Shown: positions 35,852 to 46,815 of the stretch, piece by piece
Layout: each line of letters begins with the position of its first letter
Numbering within the stretch: the first letter of the stretch is position 1
From: Straminergon stramineum
Taxonomy: Eukaryota > Streptophyta > Bryopsida > Hypnales > Calliergonaceae
DNA length: 64,000 bases
Reading direction: 5' to 3'
NCBI GenBank assembly: GCA_963920665.1
Contig: OY987272.1
Span: 16,621,001 to 16,685,000 of the forward strand
Made by a program: the position numbers and the translations under genes
Notes under the pieces: generated by a model
Seen by the model: only the letters and a program-made list of their open reading frames with translations
Database searches by the model: none
What the model was told of the DNA's origin: nothing

Positions 35852-35947
35852 GAATATTCTTCTTGGTAGGAATTTTCTCAACGCCCATTCTTCACTTCTA
35901 GAGGAGAAGAATGGGCGTGGAAAAAATTCCTACCAAGAAGAATATTC
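35852..35947. ncRNA. Candidate small-RNA hairpin, 42-bp near-perfect stem
   Basis: The left arm 35852-35893 and right arm 35906-35947 pair at 40 of 42 positions around a 12-nt loop. The arms begin GAATATTCTTCTTGGTAGG and contain CGCCCATTCTTC. No similar sequence was seen elsewhere in the window. Such a stem could be a young MIRNA-like locus, a siRNA hairpin or a small fold-back element. Expression cannot be judged from sequence. Confidence 0.45.
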
Positions 35948-38040
35948 CCTTCCGAAATGCATGCAAAAAGTCAATTCCAAACTGCCACGTCCCCATTCTC
36001 CAAGGAAATTTGAGATGGTGAAGAAATTGTGACTACCCCTATTATTAGTTATGGACTATATCAATGCAAATGCTATAGCATATCCATGCATTATACAATC
36101 TTCAAGGAACCCATAACTCTTGAAAGATCGACTCTGTGTTAAATTGTCTTATCTGTTGTCTATTAGGAACTATTGGGAGACACTTGGTTCATTTATAATC
36201 TGAATTTCAAGCTCCTTGCTAGGTCCAATGGTGATCCTCTTAGATGTGTCCATGAGAAGCAAGAGCCTGAAACAAAAAGTAGTAATGACACTTAGTTTGG
36301 TCTTGGTGTAAGCCTACTAAAGACAATAGCCATACCATATTTACTTATTATTAGGTATAACGTAGTCAACCACAAAATCAATTAAATAGACAAAATCTAT
36401 GATTGTGAGATTTTAGCCTGTCATAGTCTGTAAGAAATTTGTTAGGCTTATTACCTCAAAGTGAGGGGGTCAAGAAAAAAGCTCTTAGAAAGTGAAAAAA
36501 CATTATCTACTTTGACCATGTTGATTCTAAGTGTACATCTCATTCATGAAAAATGGCATGGGCCTTGGCCAAATTGAAAATCCAACTTGAACCTAGCCTA
36601 TTTCTTCACCAATCACTACTTTGATAATTTAGGAGGGCCTTAGTCAATCCAAACTTAGTGTAAAGCGACCCTGAATCATATTCTAGGTAGACCCTTCCAA
36701 CTTCCCCCCAAAATAATTCTAGTTTCTAAAGAAAAAGAAACCCAACTTCCAAAGTTACTAAGTGATAGTGTCTTTTGTAATTTCAAATGACATTGGATTC
36801 TCTATACTAAATGAAAAGGTCTCTAAATGATTCCCTAAAGAAAAACCTTAACATGTATTATTGTCTTATTTATTAATATTCATATTCATGAATGATGTTG
36901 CTATTTTGTCACTTTGAAACATTGTGCACTACATCTACCATGTTTGTTATCTTGGAGTAATTTCATAAAATTGGAGTATTTGGAAAAGGGTCATTGACTT
37001 TGAATCAATGGAGCAGTTTGGAATATATGGAAGTAGATTGAGTATTGTACCCTGTAGTCATAGTTAGAGAAAAACATTTTTAAAAACAAATATATAATTT
37101 TGGGGGGGATGTAGTTTATTCACAAATAAAATTATAGCATGGAAAAATATACATTTATATTTTTAAGCATCTACCAAATGACATTTTTTAGTGATAAATA
37201 ATTATTTGATAAAAAAATGTCAACCATGAATGACCAGAGAGTACACAATGACAAATGTACAATAGTTTGACAAAAATTATTTGAGACATCTATTCCACAT
37301 CTCAAAATCAATGTAATTATGTTGTAGATCTAAAACTTTGTGTACACCACTTCTAATAACAAAATTGGCAATTTGGACTTGATATATTTGATGATTCATT
37401 ATCCTATAATCCCTATTTAACTAATTATGGACAAATCCTTGGTATGAGTCATGAATTGTCATCCTTCCTCTGAAAATTTCATACCCATCTTTCAATTCTT
37501 ATTCTAGATTCCTAAATCCATTCCATTCATTTCAATCCTACCTACTCAATCCTACAATTCCATTCCATTTCCAAAAAATAGTTGACTATCCATGACTCAT
37601 GTCAAAAAGTCATACACCTGAAGGTTGTAGCAGCAACAGAATTTTTTTTGTCTCCTAGAACATTTATCAGCCTTCAAAACCAAAATTCTCTCAAGGGTAT
37701 GACCAGAAAGTGATGACATACTTGAAAAAATGAGCCATACATGAACCAAATGCCTGTGAAGGAATTTCTTTTTTAACACATGAGATTCCATTTTTTGGTA
37801 GCACCAAAATCCTTCCTGCATACCCACTTGTTTGACCTGATACGTCACCCAATTTTTCACATCATGTGTTTTAACAAGGCCTTGAGAATGCAAGTTGCAT
37901 CATAAACTTACAATTCCCAATGATAGCTGACTTTGATTCTTTGGTGGGTTTTTTTGACACATTTGATTCTTTGTTGAAAATCTGATTAGTATCAGCCCAC
38001 AAAAGCTGGAGAGCGATGCACTTGAACCATTATCCCAAGA
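35948..38040. other. AT-rich DNA, nothing recognised
   Basis: GGTGAAGAAATTGTGAC at about 36015 repeats GGTGAAGAAACTGTGAC at 35759, flanking the hairpin region on both sides. Beyond that, no gene, RNA or bounded element is seen. Confidence 0.35.
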
Positions 38041-38265
38041 AGGGCCTGAAAGCCCTTTGCGGCCGTATAGTATATTATGTATTTGGTGGTATATGATCAG
38101 GAAAACATTGATCAAATATTTTTCAATGCAAAGTAAATTAATGATCATATTAGTATGTATTATGTAAATATAAATGTATCATAACTCATCTACTAAACCA
38201 CAATTGAAGAGTTATAAAACAAAATACAGGTCGTATAGAGACCCCAAGGGCCTTTCAAGGGTTAA
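38041..38265. mobile_element. Possible small TTAA-ended element
   Basis: The right end reads GGGCCTTTCAAGGGTTAA, ending at 38265. Inverted similarity (CTGAAAGCCCTTTGCGGCCG near 38046) suggests a left end close to 38041. The left end has no intact TTAACCC. About 225 bp, like the element at 46816-47045. Confidence 0.4.
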
Positions 38266-38440
38266 TATGTAGCCAAGAAACTGACTTGTATAGAATATAC
38301 AAAACTGCTCCAATTGTTAGCAAAAAGTTCAAAGAGCACAAGATGAATATCATGACAATCAATTCTTTTACAGATTGTCAATTGCTTAGATTTATTTTTT
38401 ATTTTTTAACATATGGCCTTCAAGGAGTGTAGCAAGGATT

Positions 38441-38640
38441 AACTTGACACTACCATGGAAAACCATGGACCAATCCCTATTTGGAATAAGTGGAGAAACA
38501 AACCCTCTCCCCATGCGAACAAAACTCTCACGGCATGGAGAGCAATGTCAGCATGGGGAGTTGAATCAAGAACCTCATGGGTTCCATTGAAGTTCCTCAC
38601 CTGGCCATCACCCAGGGTAGTTTAGGGTCATTTTGGACCC
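38441..38640. other. GC-richer stretch with a possible SINE-like B box
   Basis: The minus strand contains GAGGTTCTTGATTCAACTCC at about 38560-38580, loosely like a tRNA-derived B box followed by the flank of old plant SINEs. No A box, tail or target duplication was found, so this is weak. Confidence 0.2.
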
Positions 38641-38698
38641 AATTGATTAGACTTTAAAAAACTCATGGAAAGTCTCTCCTCAAGTCAAGTCCCCCACC

Positions 38699-38835
38699 AA
38701 ACTCCACTTATCCACTGCTTTGTGTGGCTCCTGCCAGGCCACCTGTGGCTGGTAGGCTTGTATTTTTTTTTCCCTTGCAATGAAATTCCGTTTCATTTGT
38801 GTCAAAAAAAAAACAAAAAAAACTCCACTTATCCA
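38699..38835 (+). mobile_element. Truncated LINE/SINE retroposon with 16-bp target duplication
   Basis: The insert is about 38715-38819 (105 bp) between identical AAACTCCACTTATCCA repeats at 38699-38714 and 38820-38835. The 3' part reads GCAATGAAATTCCGTTTCAT then TTGTGTC and an A-rich tail broken by one C. The tail contains a 7-bp stem, AATGAAA with TTTCATT. It is the longest and cleanest of five such insertions and defines their orientation. Confidence 0.85.
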
Positions 38836-38923
38836 AACTCACATTGGAGATTCTCAATTGTGCAGGATGTTAGACAACAAACTCATCAACTTATGATTGT
38901 ACCTTAACTTACCCTGAAGTACA

Positions 38924-38993
38924 GCATACTTAACTTTAATTCTTTAACTTTTTTGGAAACAAATGAAACTAAATTTCAGGCATACTGAACTTT
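38924..38993 (-). mobile_element. 42-bp retroposon tail with target duplication
   Basis: The insert 38938-38979 lies between GCATACTTAACTTT and GCATACTGAACTTT (13 of 14). On the minus strand it holds TGAAATTTAGTTTCATTTG followed by an A-rich end. Only the 3' hairpin tail was inserted. Its closeness to the previous retroposon (under 100 bp) is notable. Confidence 0.65.
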
Positions 38994-39171
38994 GGAGCAG
39001 CTTTGTGGGCAGCCGACTTTCTCGGCTTGATCTATTCTCACATTGAGCAAATTCTGCAATACAAATGTTTTCACAAAACTCATATGTTGAAGACATGTTC
39101 AACAATCGATAGTCAATTATTTTACTCCAGTATCTTCAGTTGGATCCCTGTTGTGGAGTAAAGTGGGTACC

Positions 39172-39470
39172 CCCCCAAAACCAACACTTTTTGCCTAGTT
39201 ACTATTGTTGGACTGGTCAAATTTTCATATTTTCTTGTTGGCACATGAATGGAGGTTCCAACACACCATAAAGTGCACAAATTAGACACCGTATGCAAAA
39301 GTTACGAAGGATCAAAGCTTTTTTTGCTAGATGTTCCAAATTTTTTTTTCAACATATGTACATATTGATTTTGGAGATGTACATAGAGTGATGATGGTGG
39401 TTTTAGGTAGGGTGTGATTTTGAGTATAATCATCATAATGCTTTTAGTGTTGCTCCAAATATTTCACCAA
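39172..39470 (-). repeat. Interspersed repeat, family W copy 3
   Basis: The reverse complement of 4130-4435: shares AACAATAGTAACTAGGCAAA, CATACGGTGTCTAA and AAAATCACACCCTACC on the minus strand. Termini are unresolved. It lies just upstream of the broken family P array. Confidence 0.55.
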
Positions 39471-39499
39471 TAGTAAAGTGCCAAAGTTGCTACACAAGT

Positions 39500-40905
39500 T
39501 GATTCAATTAGTGCAAGCCCACCCTTTCACTAATCCATACTTTAACCCCTAAGCACTCCAACATCTATTTTGTGGATGATGAACAGATTGAAACTAAAGT
39601 TTCATCTTCTTAACTACGTGGATGAAAGCTATTTGAATTTGTGGAGATACGTTGTGAAGTTATTGTCCTATCTAAGGGTTGGATTAGATGTTACTTACTA
39701 GAGTACATATTTTTCTAAAATTACGAATGTGCAAGTATGTCAAGTGGTCAAATTGCATTGACTTTAGTTCAAAATTGGATTTGCCAAAATGAGGTCATAG
39801 ATTTAAAGAACACAAAAATTTCAAAAAATCACCATGTGAAGAGAAGCTCATTTCAAATCCATTACAACAAATTTTACTGAAAAAATGATAATATTTTACT
39901 TGTAATTGAATTTTAAAGGAATTTTGGAATTTCTCTTCCAAAATTTATAAAAAAAGATTGGTGATAGCATTGCTGAATCTAATCGTACAGATAGAATCTA
40001 CTAATCAAAATTTACAACTTTTCTTTGTATATCAATTCCAAAATATGTTTCCAAATAGCACTTCACAATGATTTTTCTATAATCGTTAGTCTTGGAGATG
40101 AATCTAGACGTTTAGGAGTTAAGTTAGGCTATTTGTTTTGTATTATTTACAATTTGTTTGTTATGATGAGATCTCTAAGACCCTACATCCCCCAATGGTG
40201 TTTTTGGTACAATGGGAAAGCCCTTGGCAAGGAGGGGTGCATGGGGTTTGTTTTGTGGTGTTTGCATGTACAGTGGAAGAGTTATGGATTTTTGAGTTAT
40301 TTTTTAATCTTAAATTATCCTAAATTATAAATCTTTTGGACTATGCATCTCCTAGTTGCATTTTTAGTACTATTAGAAAATTCTTTGTCAAGAGGGTTGT
40401 ATGGACTTTGTTTTGTGGTATTTGGACATATAATATGGAAATTATAGATTTTGGAGTTACTTTTTAATCTTCAATTATCTTAAATTGTGGATCTTTTCTT
40501 CATTTCTTTATCATGTCCCTCTTGCTTTTTGTTTATTTTGCTTTGTAACAGAGTTCTTTTTTATTTTTTCTTATACTTTAATTAAATTTTATTTTGTAAT
40601 ATGTTTTAATAATCTTTTATTTTGTACTACATTTTACTTTGTCCATACCTTAAATTAGGATGTTTTGTTTTGTTTAATTTGTTTGTTACTGTCGAAAACG
40701 TTCATCACCTGGTCATGTTTTTTGTAATGATGGAAAGCTCTTTGCGAGGAGGACTAGAAGGCTTTGTTTGTGGTGTTCCAACACACGATAAAAAAGATAT
40801 TGAATTTAATTTTTTTTTATGAATTAAAAAATTAGAAAATTACTTTTACTTTTATTTTATAATACTGTGGCAATGGCACATAGCACACTAGTAGTTGGAT
40901 GAAAT
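39500..40905 (-). repeat. Tandem repeat array, family P copy 2 (inverted, interrupted)
   Basis: Inverted copies of the repeat at 9763-12290. A short first piece ends CACTAATCCATAC at about 39540. After the family A element the array continues at 40123 and runs through three divergent units to CACACTAGTAG near 40895. Each unit has TTTGTTTTGTGGT-type and TTTGTTTGTTA-type blocks. The break by 39542-40122 lies exactly at a TTAA that is single at 10063-10066. Confidence 0.7.
39542..40122. mobile_element. TTAA-ended MITE, family A copy 3
   Basis: 581 bp from TTAACCCCTAAGCACTCC to ACGTTTAGGAGTTAA, aligned throughout with 382-958. It is inserted in a family P unit. Removing it and one TTAA restores the order CCATAC-TTAA-G-TAGGCT, matching CCATACCTTAAGATAGGT in the complement of 10050-10072. 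This supports a TTAA target duplication. Confidence 0.85.
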
Positions 40906-42221
40906 TCAAAGAAGGAAGATGAAATGAATGAAAATCACAATATTATTTTGAGATAATATGAAAATAGTGTACACCATGCAATATTAAATTTATTTAAAAT
41001 ATCTTCAATTACCATATAATTAGTACATCTCACTATGAATTAGGTACTAAATATACAATCAAAAATATTAAATTTCTACATAAAAATATCCCCAATTTTA
41101 CGTGAAACATGATAAGTGCAGGGGTTCTAGTACTATTTCAAGCCCCCTTAAAAGAATTGGGAGTTGAAATTTGGAGTACATGGTTTTCTAGTAGGAGCTA
41201 CATATCAAAAGAGCTCTAAAAATAGTTAATCATATGTTGTGTGGAATGTGAGTTTCTTTCTACTCGCATTTTGAAATATGGAAAATATATTGTGATGGTT
41301 CTTTTGATCTTTTGGTGAATGACCACCTCCATAGAATTTTTACAAATTGCCAATTTTTTTAAAATTAATATTTTTCCTATTTAAAGAAAATTAAAACATT
41401 AAAGTACCTATTTTCTTGAAATTTTGCCTTCTAGAGTTCTTCTATTTGAAAAAACTTTCTATGCTTTATTTTCCTAGGGTACAATCTTCTTAAAAGTGTC
41501 TACATTGGCCATATTTAAAATTTCAAAAAATTCTAATTTTCAATTACTGTACTCAAGTGTTTCTATCTCAATCACCCCAAGATAATGGAATATCGAATAC
41601 CCTCAATTTAACGAAATTGACGTCACAATGATTGAGTAAGCTTGCTCAGTAACATACGGTACTCTACTGCAGAGTATAGACAACTCCATTTTCCACCTTC
41701 AATAAGTGAAACTTACTGGAGCATTGTTACGCAACCTCCTGATTTGTACAGGACGCGAAACTGGGATCCCGCCCCGAGTGCCCAGCGTTTTACTTATTTA
41801 TTTTTTTTCCACAAGCGTGTTGAAGAACACACTGCAAGGGTTTCTGCAAGGGTTTCCGTCAGGGAGAGTTTCAGAACAGCAACGGACGTGCCGATTCTCT
41901 GGTCCGGAGCGCTCTCTTCTAGCTAGCCAAGTAAGCTGACTATTAAATCTTTGACGCTACGCATTGACCCATGAATCTAGACCCCCAACGGCAGCCCCAA
42001 ACGGTCAAAAGTTAGTCCAAAAGTCCAATCCCCGGAAGAAAAATCTTCCACAGTGACGCTACAGGAATTAATCAATAATGCCAGGTCATGCCAGCAATAA
42101 GCTTAACTTACCCGTAACAGTGCCGTGGCAACACCCTCATGTCAGATACCCAGTTTCCCAACTGCGAATATCCCGGTCCAGGCAAGTACGGTTCCGGGTT
42201 TGCCTGTACCCGCGCGACTAA
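40906..42221. other. Upstream flank of the GDSL locus
   Basis: AT-rich to about 41600, then clearly GC-richer from 41640 to 42220. Two overlapping frames at 41642-41939 have no recognised motif. The change in composition probably marks the edge of gene-associated DNA. Confidence 0.35.
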
Positions 42222-42228
42222 TATATAT
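42222..42228 (+). promoter_or_regulatory. Probable TATA box of the GDSL locus
   Basis: TATATAT within CTAATATATATGATTAG, about 145 bp before the ATG at 42372. GC-rich DNA surrounds it, so it stands out. That spacing would give a 5' leader of roughly 110 bases. No other core element was seen. Confidence 0.5.
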
Positions 42229-42371
42229 GATTAGTACCCTCGCTGGCAGTGTTGATCAATTCGATCCCAAACAGAAGTAAGTTACAAGCTCCTTGCTGAA
42301 CACGGGAATCATTCCAATTATTGCACAAGGACGGAAGCGCTGGGTTTGACTAGCTGTGGAAATCGCGAGTT

Positions 42372-44608
42372 ATGGGGAACTCTGGGATGCTGTTCTGGTG
42401 CTGTCTACTGGCTCTCCAGAGTCTCTTCCAGTTGACGTCGGCACAACTGCCGAACTGCTCGTATCCGGCTGTTTACGCGTTCGGGGACTCGCTCTCCGAC
42501 ACGGAGAACTCCATTGCTGCGTTTCCGGAGAAGTTCGCCTATGCGGAACAAGACCCGAATGGCGAGGAGTTCCCCATGCACGCCGCGGATCGGTACACCG
42601 ACGGAAAGCTCGTCGTCGACTTCCTGGGTAAGCTCGTCGATCTAGCTCCTCCTTCCACTGGAATGAAAGAGTGGCTGGTTCATGCGATGCTTGTCAACGA
42701 GCTTTGGCTCGCTGTCGATCGATCGATTTGCGCTTGAAATTCTGTGAAGCTGGGTTTGTATGATATTCGATACTTATATTGGTGTTTGCATGGTATTTAA
42801 CTTGCGCGACTAGCCGAAATCTTGGTTAATTCGAAGTTTTTGAGCTGAATTTCGAGGTCATGAGCGAAATTTGAAGTCGATGCACTAAACTTGTGTGCGT
42901 ACTCGAAGTCTTGTGTCGTTTTAATCAGTGCTTCGGAAATTGGAACTTGGAGGGCGTTGAATTGCGAATCAAAATTTTGATCGATGTTGTTGTTGAGGTG
43001 CACGTAGTTTGGGATTGCTTACCTCCTGATTGGAGACGGAACGTGAACGGGTTACAGCTGTGATCGATCCTGCTGAATTACCGAAATCTGGTTTTGAGGT
43101 TGAATTTTGAGACTGAGGTGGTGAAATTTGGGATTGATAGAGTGAGCTGATTTGATGCATGTCCGCAACGTTTGGCGTGAGCTAGAAGGCGGCCGATCTA
43201 TCCCGTGCTGAGAGGCACTGGTGGCGATTTTACGTACGGCACCAACTTCGCGGCTTGCGGCGCACCGGCGCGAAAGGTAAAAGTGTGGATCAACGATGAC
43301 AAGTTCAACGTGCCGTTCTCTCTGGATGTGCAGCAGCAGTGGTATGAGCGCTACAAAGTCCGAGTATGGTTCTACGAGAGCCCCACGGCTGTAAGTGCAT
43401 TACTTCCACAGTACTCTACAGCTAGTACTCCCCTGCTTTGAACTGAAACGCCGGCCGCCATTCCCAAGCTGACTTGGAAAGATTATTCGCTGAATTGCTG
43501 AACTTTGAATTGGTTTCGCAGTACTGGTGCAGATCTTGCCGACATTGGCCTCCGTGAACGAGTCGTTGTTCGTGGTGTGGTCTGGATACCAGGACTACTT
43601 CTTCAGTCTCTACGACTAGGCCCTATCTCCTTCCAAGACGAAGAAAATCGTCCCGGATGTCGTGGCAGCCATTGAGAAGTTCCTTGCGGTGAGCTCGTCA
43701 TGCACTTCATGTTCGGTAACAGAGCTCAATTTCTATAAACTCTTGCTAGATTGCGTGGAGTCCCTTCTTTACAATGATTTGGCAGAAGAGGACCGGTTTG
43801 GCCTAATTGGTGTGACTATTCCTGGTGGCGTCGCAGAAATTGTTGACACCCGTCGTATACACACCACCCAGATTCCCCTCACTAGTCATGCCCACGGCTT
43901 CGACGGTGATGGTGGTGAATCTGCCTCCCTTGGGTTGCATCCCCGCCATGCTCACCTTGGACGGCGGCCCCAATGAAGACTACGACGATCACGGTTGCTT
44001 AAAGAAACTCAACAAAATCACCCGCAGTCACAACACGCTGCTGGGTGAGAAGGTGTCTGCCTTGCGAACCAAGTACCCTGAGGTCACGGTGGTGTATGCA
44101 GACGCCGAGAGCGTGTACTTCGGCATCCTGAAGTCCCCCTCGACCTACAGTAAGCATCCCTTCCCCAGTTGCTCCAACCCAAGAATCCTGGAGCCATGAA
44201 TTTAGGATCCTTGAATTCAAAAGATTTGTATATTGTCGTAATAAACAAATTCTCAAGGTTTTTGGATTAGGTATTGGGCACTGCAAGAGTTGCTAATGGA
44301 TTTGACTGGTTGCAGACGTGACGTTGCCGTTGAAGGCGTGCTGCGGCGTGGGCGGCGACTACAATTTCAATACGGGAGTCACTTATGGCCACGCCGGCAC
44401 AGTGGACGGCAAATTCGTGAACCTGACAATGACTCTGTCGTTGACGCCTTGCCCGAATCCCGCGGGTCATCTGATCTGGGACGGCATCCACACGTCCAAC
44501 ACCTTCAACAAGGCGGCCGTCCCGGCGTTTCTTACTGGCCTGCACGTCACTCCTGCGGGCGGTCTGAACTGCTCCCCAGATTTCACCTTCTGGAATTCCA
44601 GGTTTTAG
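42372..44608 (+). pseudogene. GDSL-type esterase/lipase, five exons, probably disrupted
   Basis: An SGNH/GDSL-family hydrolase, expected to be a secreted ester hydrolase. Likely exons: 42372-42627, about 43187-43390, 43533-43688, about 43837-44149 and 44316-44608. Exon 1 encodes a signal peptide (cleavage near LTSA|Q, residue 24), then the GDSL block YAFGDSLSD with nucleophile Ser at about residue 40. Exon 2 has the Gly block GTNFAACGAPA. Exon 3 has WSGYQDYFF, where many relatives have GxND. Exon 4 has VVNLPPLGCIPAM. Exon 5 has the catalytic WDGIHTS and ends DFTFWNSRF. The total is about 405 codons, normal for the family. Donors GTAAG at 42628, 43391 and 44150 are clear, and the last junction restores Asn. 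Problems: TAG at 43617-43619 in exon 3 frame, with good frame on both sides; exon 1 and the exon 2 acceptor at 43184-43185 disagree in phase; exon 4 has extra sequence at its start. A diverged but expressed gene with unusual splicing is the alternative. Confidence 0.78.
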
Positions 44609-44647
44609 GATTGGGAAATGATTGGTGCTCTTTCGCTTAATAGAATT

Positions 44648-45080
44648 TTGAATCTTTCTCGGTGGATCACCTTCAGTCCCATTGATAGTGTTCGGTTTAA
44701 TCTGACCTGTCTAGCTTTATGTTATGAACTTTAGACCTAGTTAAAATAAGAAGGGTAGTGGAGGGATTTATTGGACGGTGGTTTGTTGGGAGTGGGATAT
44801 ATATTCCTACCGAAAAAACATTTTATGGGGTGTTTCTTGAGAAATAATCATATCTTTATGTGATACGTTGTTCTGGTTTGTGGTTTCGTCGCTTCTTGTG
44901 ATTTGATGTTTTATCGGTTATAGATGTTTGGATCTTTCTCGATGTATCACCTTCAGTCCCATTAACAGCCTTCAGTTGACAGTGCACTCTAATCCGTACT
45001 TGTCTTGCTTTACATTTTGTATTTTAGATCTAGTTAAAATAAGGATCTTGTTGGGATTTATTGCCATTGGACGGTGGGTT
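44648..45080 (+). repeat. Duplicated 3' flank of the GDSL locus
   Basis: About 150 bp starting at 44648 recurs near 44930: TCACCTTCAGTCCCATT, then CTAGTTAAAATAAG, then GGGATTTATT and TTGGACGGTGG, in the same order and about 280 bp apart. It probably represents a duplicated 3' UTR or downstream flank. No clear polyadenylation signal was identified. Confidence 0.6.
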
Positions 45081-46815
45081 TGTTAGGTTCAGCGATTAAC
45101 TTTTGTTGGTTTAGTTCCATTGTTTATTTCTGACCGCTACATCCAATGCTTGTCTCTGTGACTCTCTGTTGTTGTGGAGCTTGGCCTCTAGTATGCTAGT
45201 TCTTATTTTTTGCAGATGAATATGATCATTCAATCAAATTCGTTATTCTTAATTATATCTATTACATTCTTTCATAGTTTTGAGCTTCAGTCTTTGAACT
45301 GGTGCAACTTACAGTAGGATTTGTTTGAACAGACTAAGCCTTAAGAGTTAAACCAGTTGTGCAAAATAGAAGGATTCCATTTGACTTTCGTGCCAAGGGT
45401 TGTGATGCATTTAACGAGTCAGATTTGTGACTACCATGTCAATTTTACTGTCCATGTGTTTATGTAGCGTCTTTTATTTTTTTGTTTTCAAAGTTTTACA
45501 CGCATGGAACAATTGTAAGGAAGAAAAAACAGATAGAACCGTAATATCTGTTCTATGTATCGCACAGGATCACATTCCGCACGAGTTCTGGGTCGTTGAC
45601 ATATTCGGAGATGACTAGCTTGCCACCGTTATCCTCGACTTTGATGGCCGTCTGCTAAAGTTTATTATTCCGTATTAAATTTATTCTAGCCCTTTGTGAC
45701 AGACACTGTGATCGAACAACCCAACCCTGTGCAGGATCAAAGTATTTCCCACCCGGCCTTTCTGGAGGTTTTATCGGCCACTTCTCGTTCATAATTTATT
45801 CTCGCGTTCCCACACATTGCTTTGCATGGACCGAGCCTAGCTGGAGTATGAGGTGGCGTTGTGTAAAACGGAAATGCTTTGCAAATTTTGGAGATAATGA
45901 CAGTACTAGTATCAGTGAGGTTTTCTTAAGATGGAGATTTCCATTGATTGAGGGCGGTACTAAGTTATGTATCATTGCAACTTTGTGGGCATTACATAAC
46001 ATGGCCTCTGCTGTTAACGCAGTGGGCATGCGACTGTCTGATTCTGTGGATGGGAGCAGACCTGATCGAATTCACAAACCCTTGCATCTTTGGTTTTGGA
46101 TTTCTCAAACCCTTACTTATTTGGTATGGATATTCTCAAACCCTAGCTTCTTCGGTGTTGGGGTCCGCCTCTCTCAAGTGAAGCTGCCTTGCTCAATGAA
46201 GTCGCACCATGACCACAAATTACCAGCCCGCACAAGAGTCATTACACACAGCAAAGAGGAGGGTTTTGCAATCCTAGTTACAAATCACAATGTAACAAGT
46301 AAAGTATCTCTATTTCAGGCTTGAGTTGTCTTAGCACAACTGAAGAGGTTTGAGAAGAGCTCGCAAGCAGAGCAAGACGAAGTAAATCCAAATCGAGCAC
46401 ATGAAAATTAAATTTAAGACCCCAAGGTTTGGAGGTAGCCGCAAGAGGTTACGAGGAAGATCTCGGAAGGAATTCAACAAGGCGGTTAAAGAATTTCACA
46501 ATTGTGAAGCTGCAAGTGGAGTCGGATAGTGCAGGATGAAAATTTTAGTTGACGTAAAGTACTGGTATTTCAGATTCATCAAATTGAGCCATATGAGAAC
46601 TGTCTACAGATAAATGTTAGAAGTCATAATCTCAATGCAGGAGAATTTCGCCGCAGAGGCATGTTTCGATTGATTGAGGAGAGACAGATTAAGACTAATA
46701 ATGCTCATTGTTTTACTTGTTTGCAAATTTGCAACATGGTGGGTATGAATTAGAAATTTCATTGATCTAGCAGTGAGCGAAATCTGAGCGAAATCTCTGC
46801 TATTACCAACCAGTA
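45081..46815. other. GC-richer flank downstream of the GDSL locus
   Basis: No gene could be supported. A plus-strand open frame at 45848-46324 (158 codons) lacks recognised motifs and is overlapped by other frames. ATAATCTCAATGCAGGAGAA at about 46627-46646 is a half-copy of the small palindromic element at 47083-47169. Confidence 0.35.

Noticed and set aside
43617..43619. RNA editing (U to C) restoring a Gln codon at the GDSL TAG
   Set aside because: Such editing is known from plant organelles, whereas this is a spliced nuclear gene for a secreted protein.
45848..46324. The longest open frame of the window (158 codons) downstream of the GDSL locus
   Set aside because: No recognised domain, overlapping frames of similar length, and no splice or promoter evidence. 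It may be part of a non-coding transcript.
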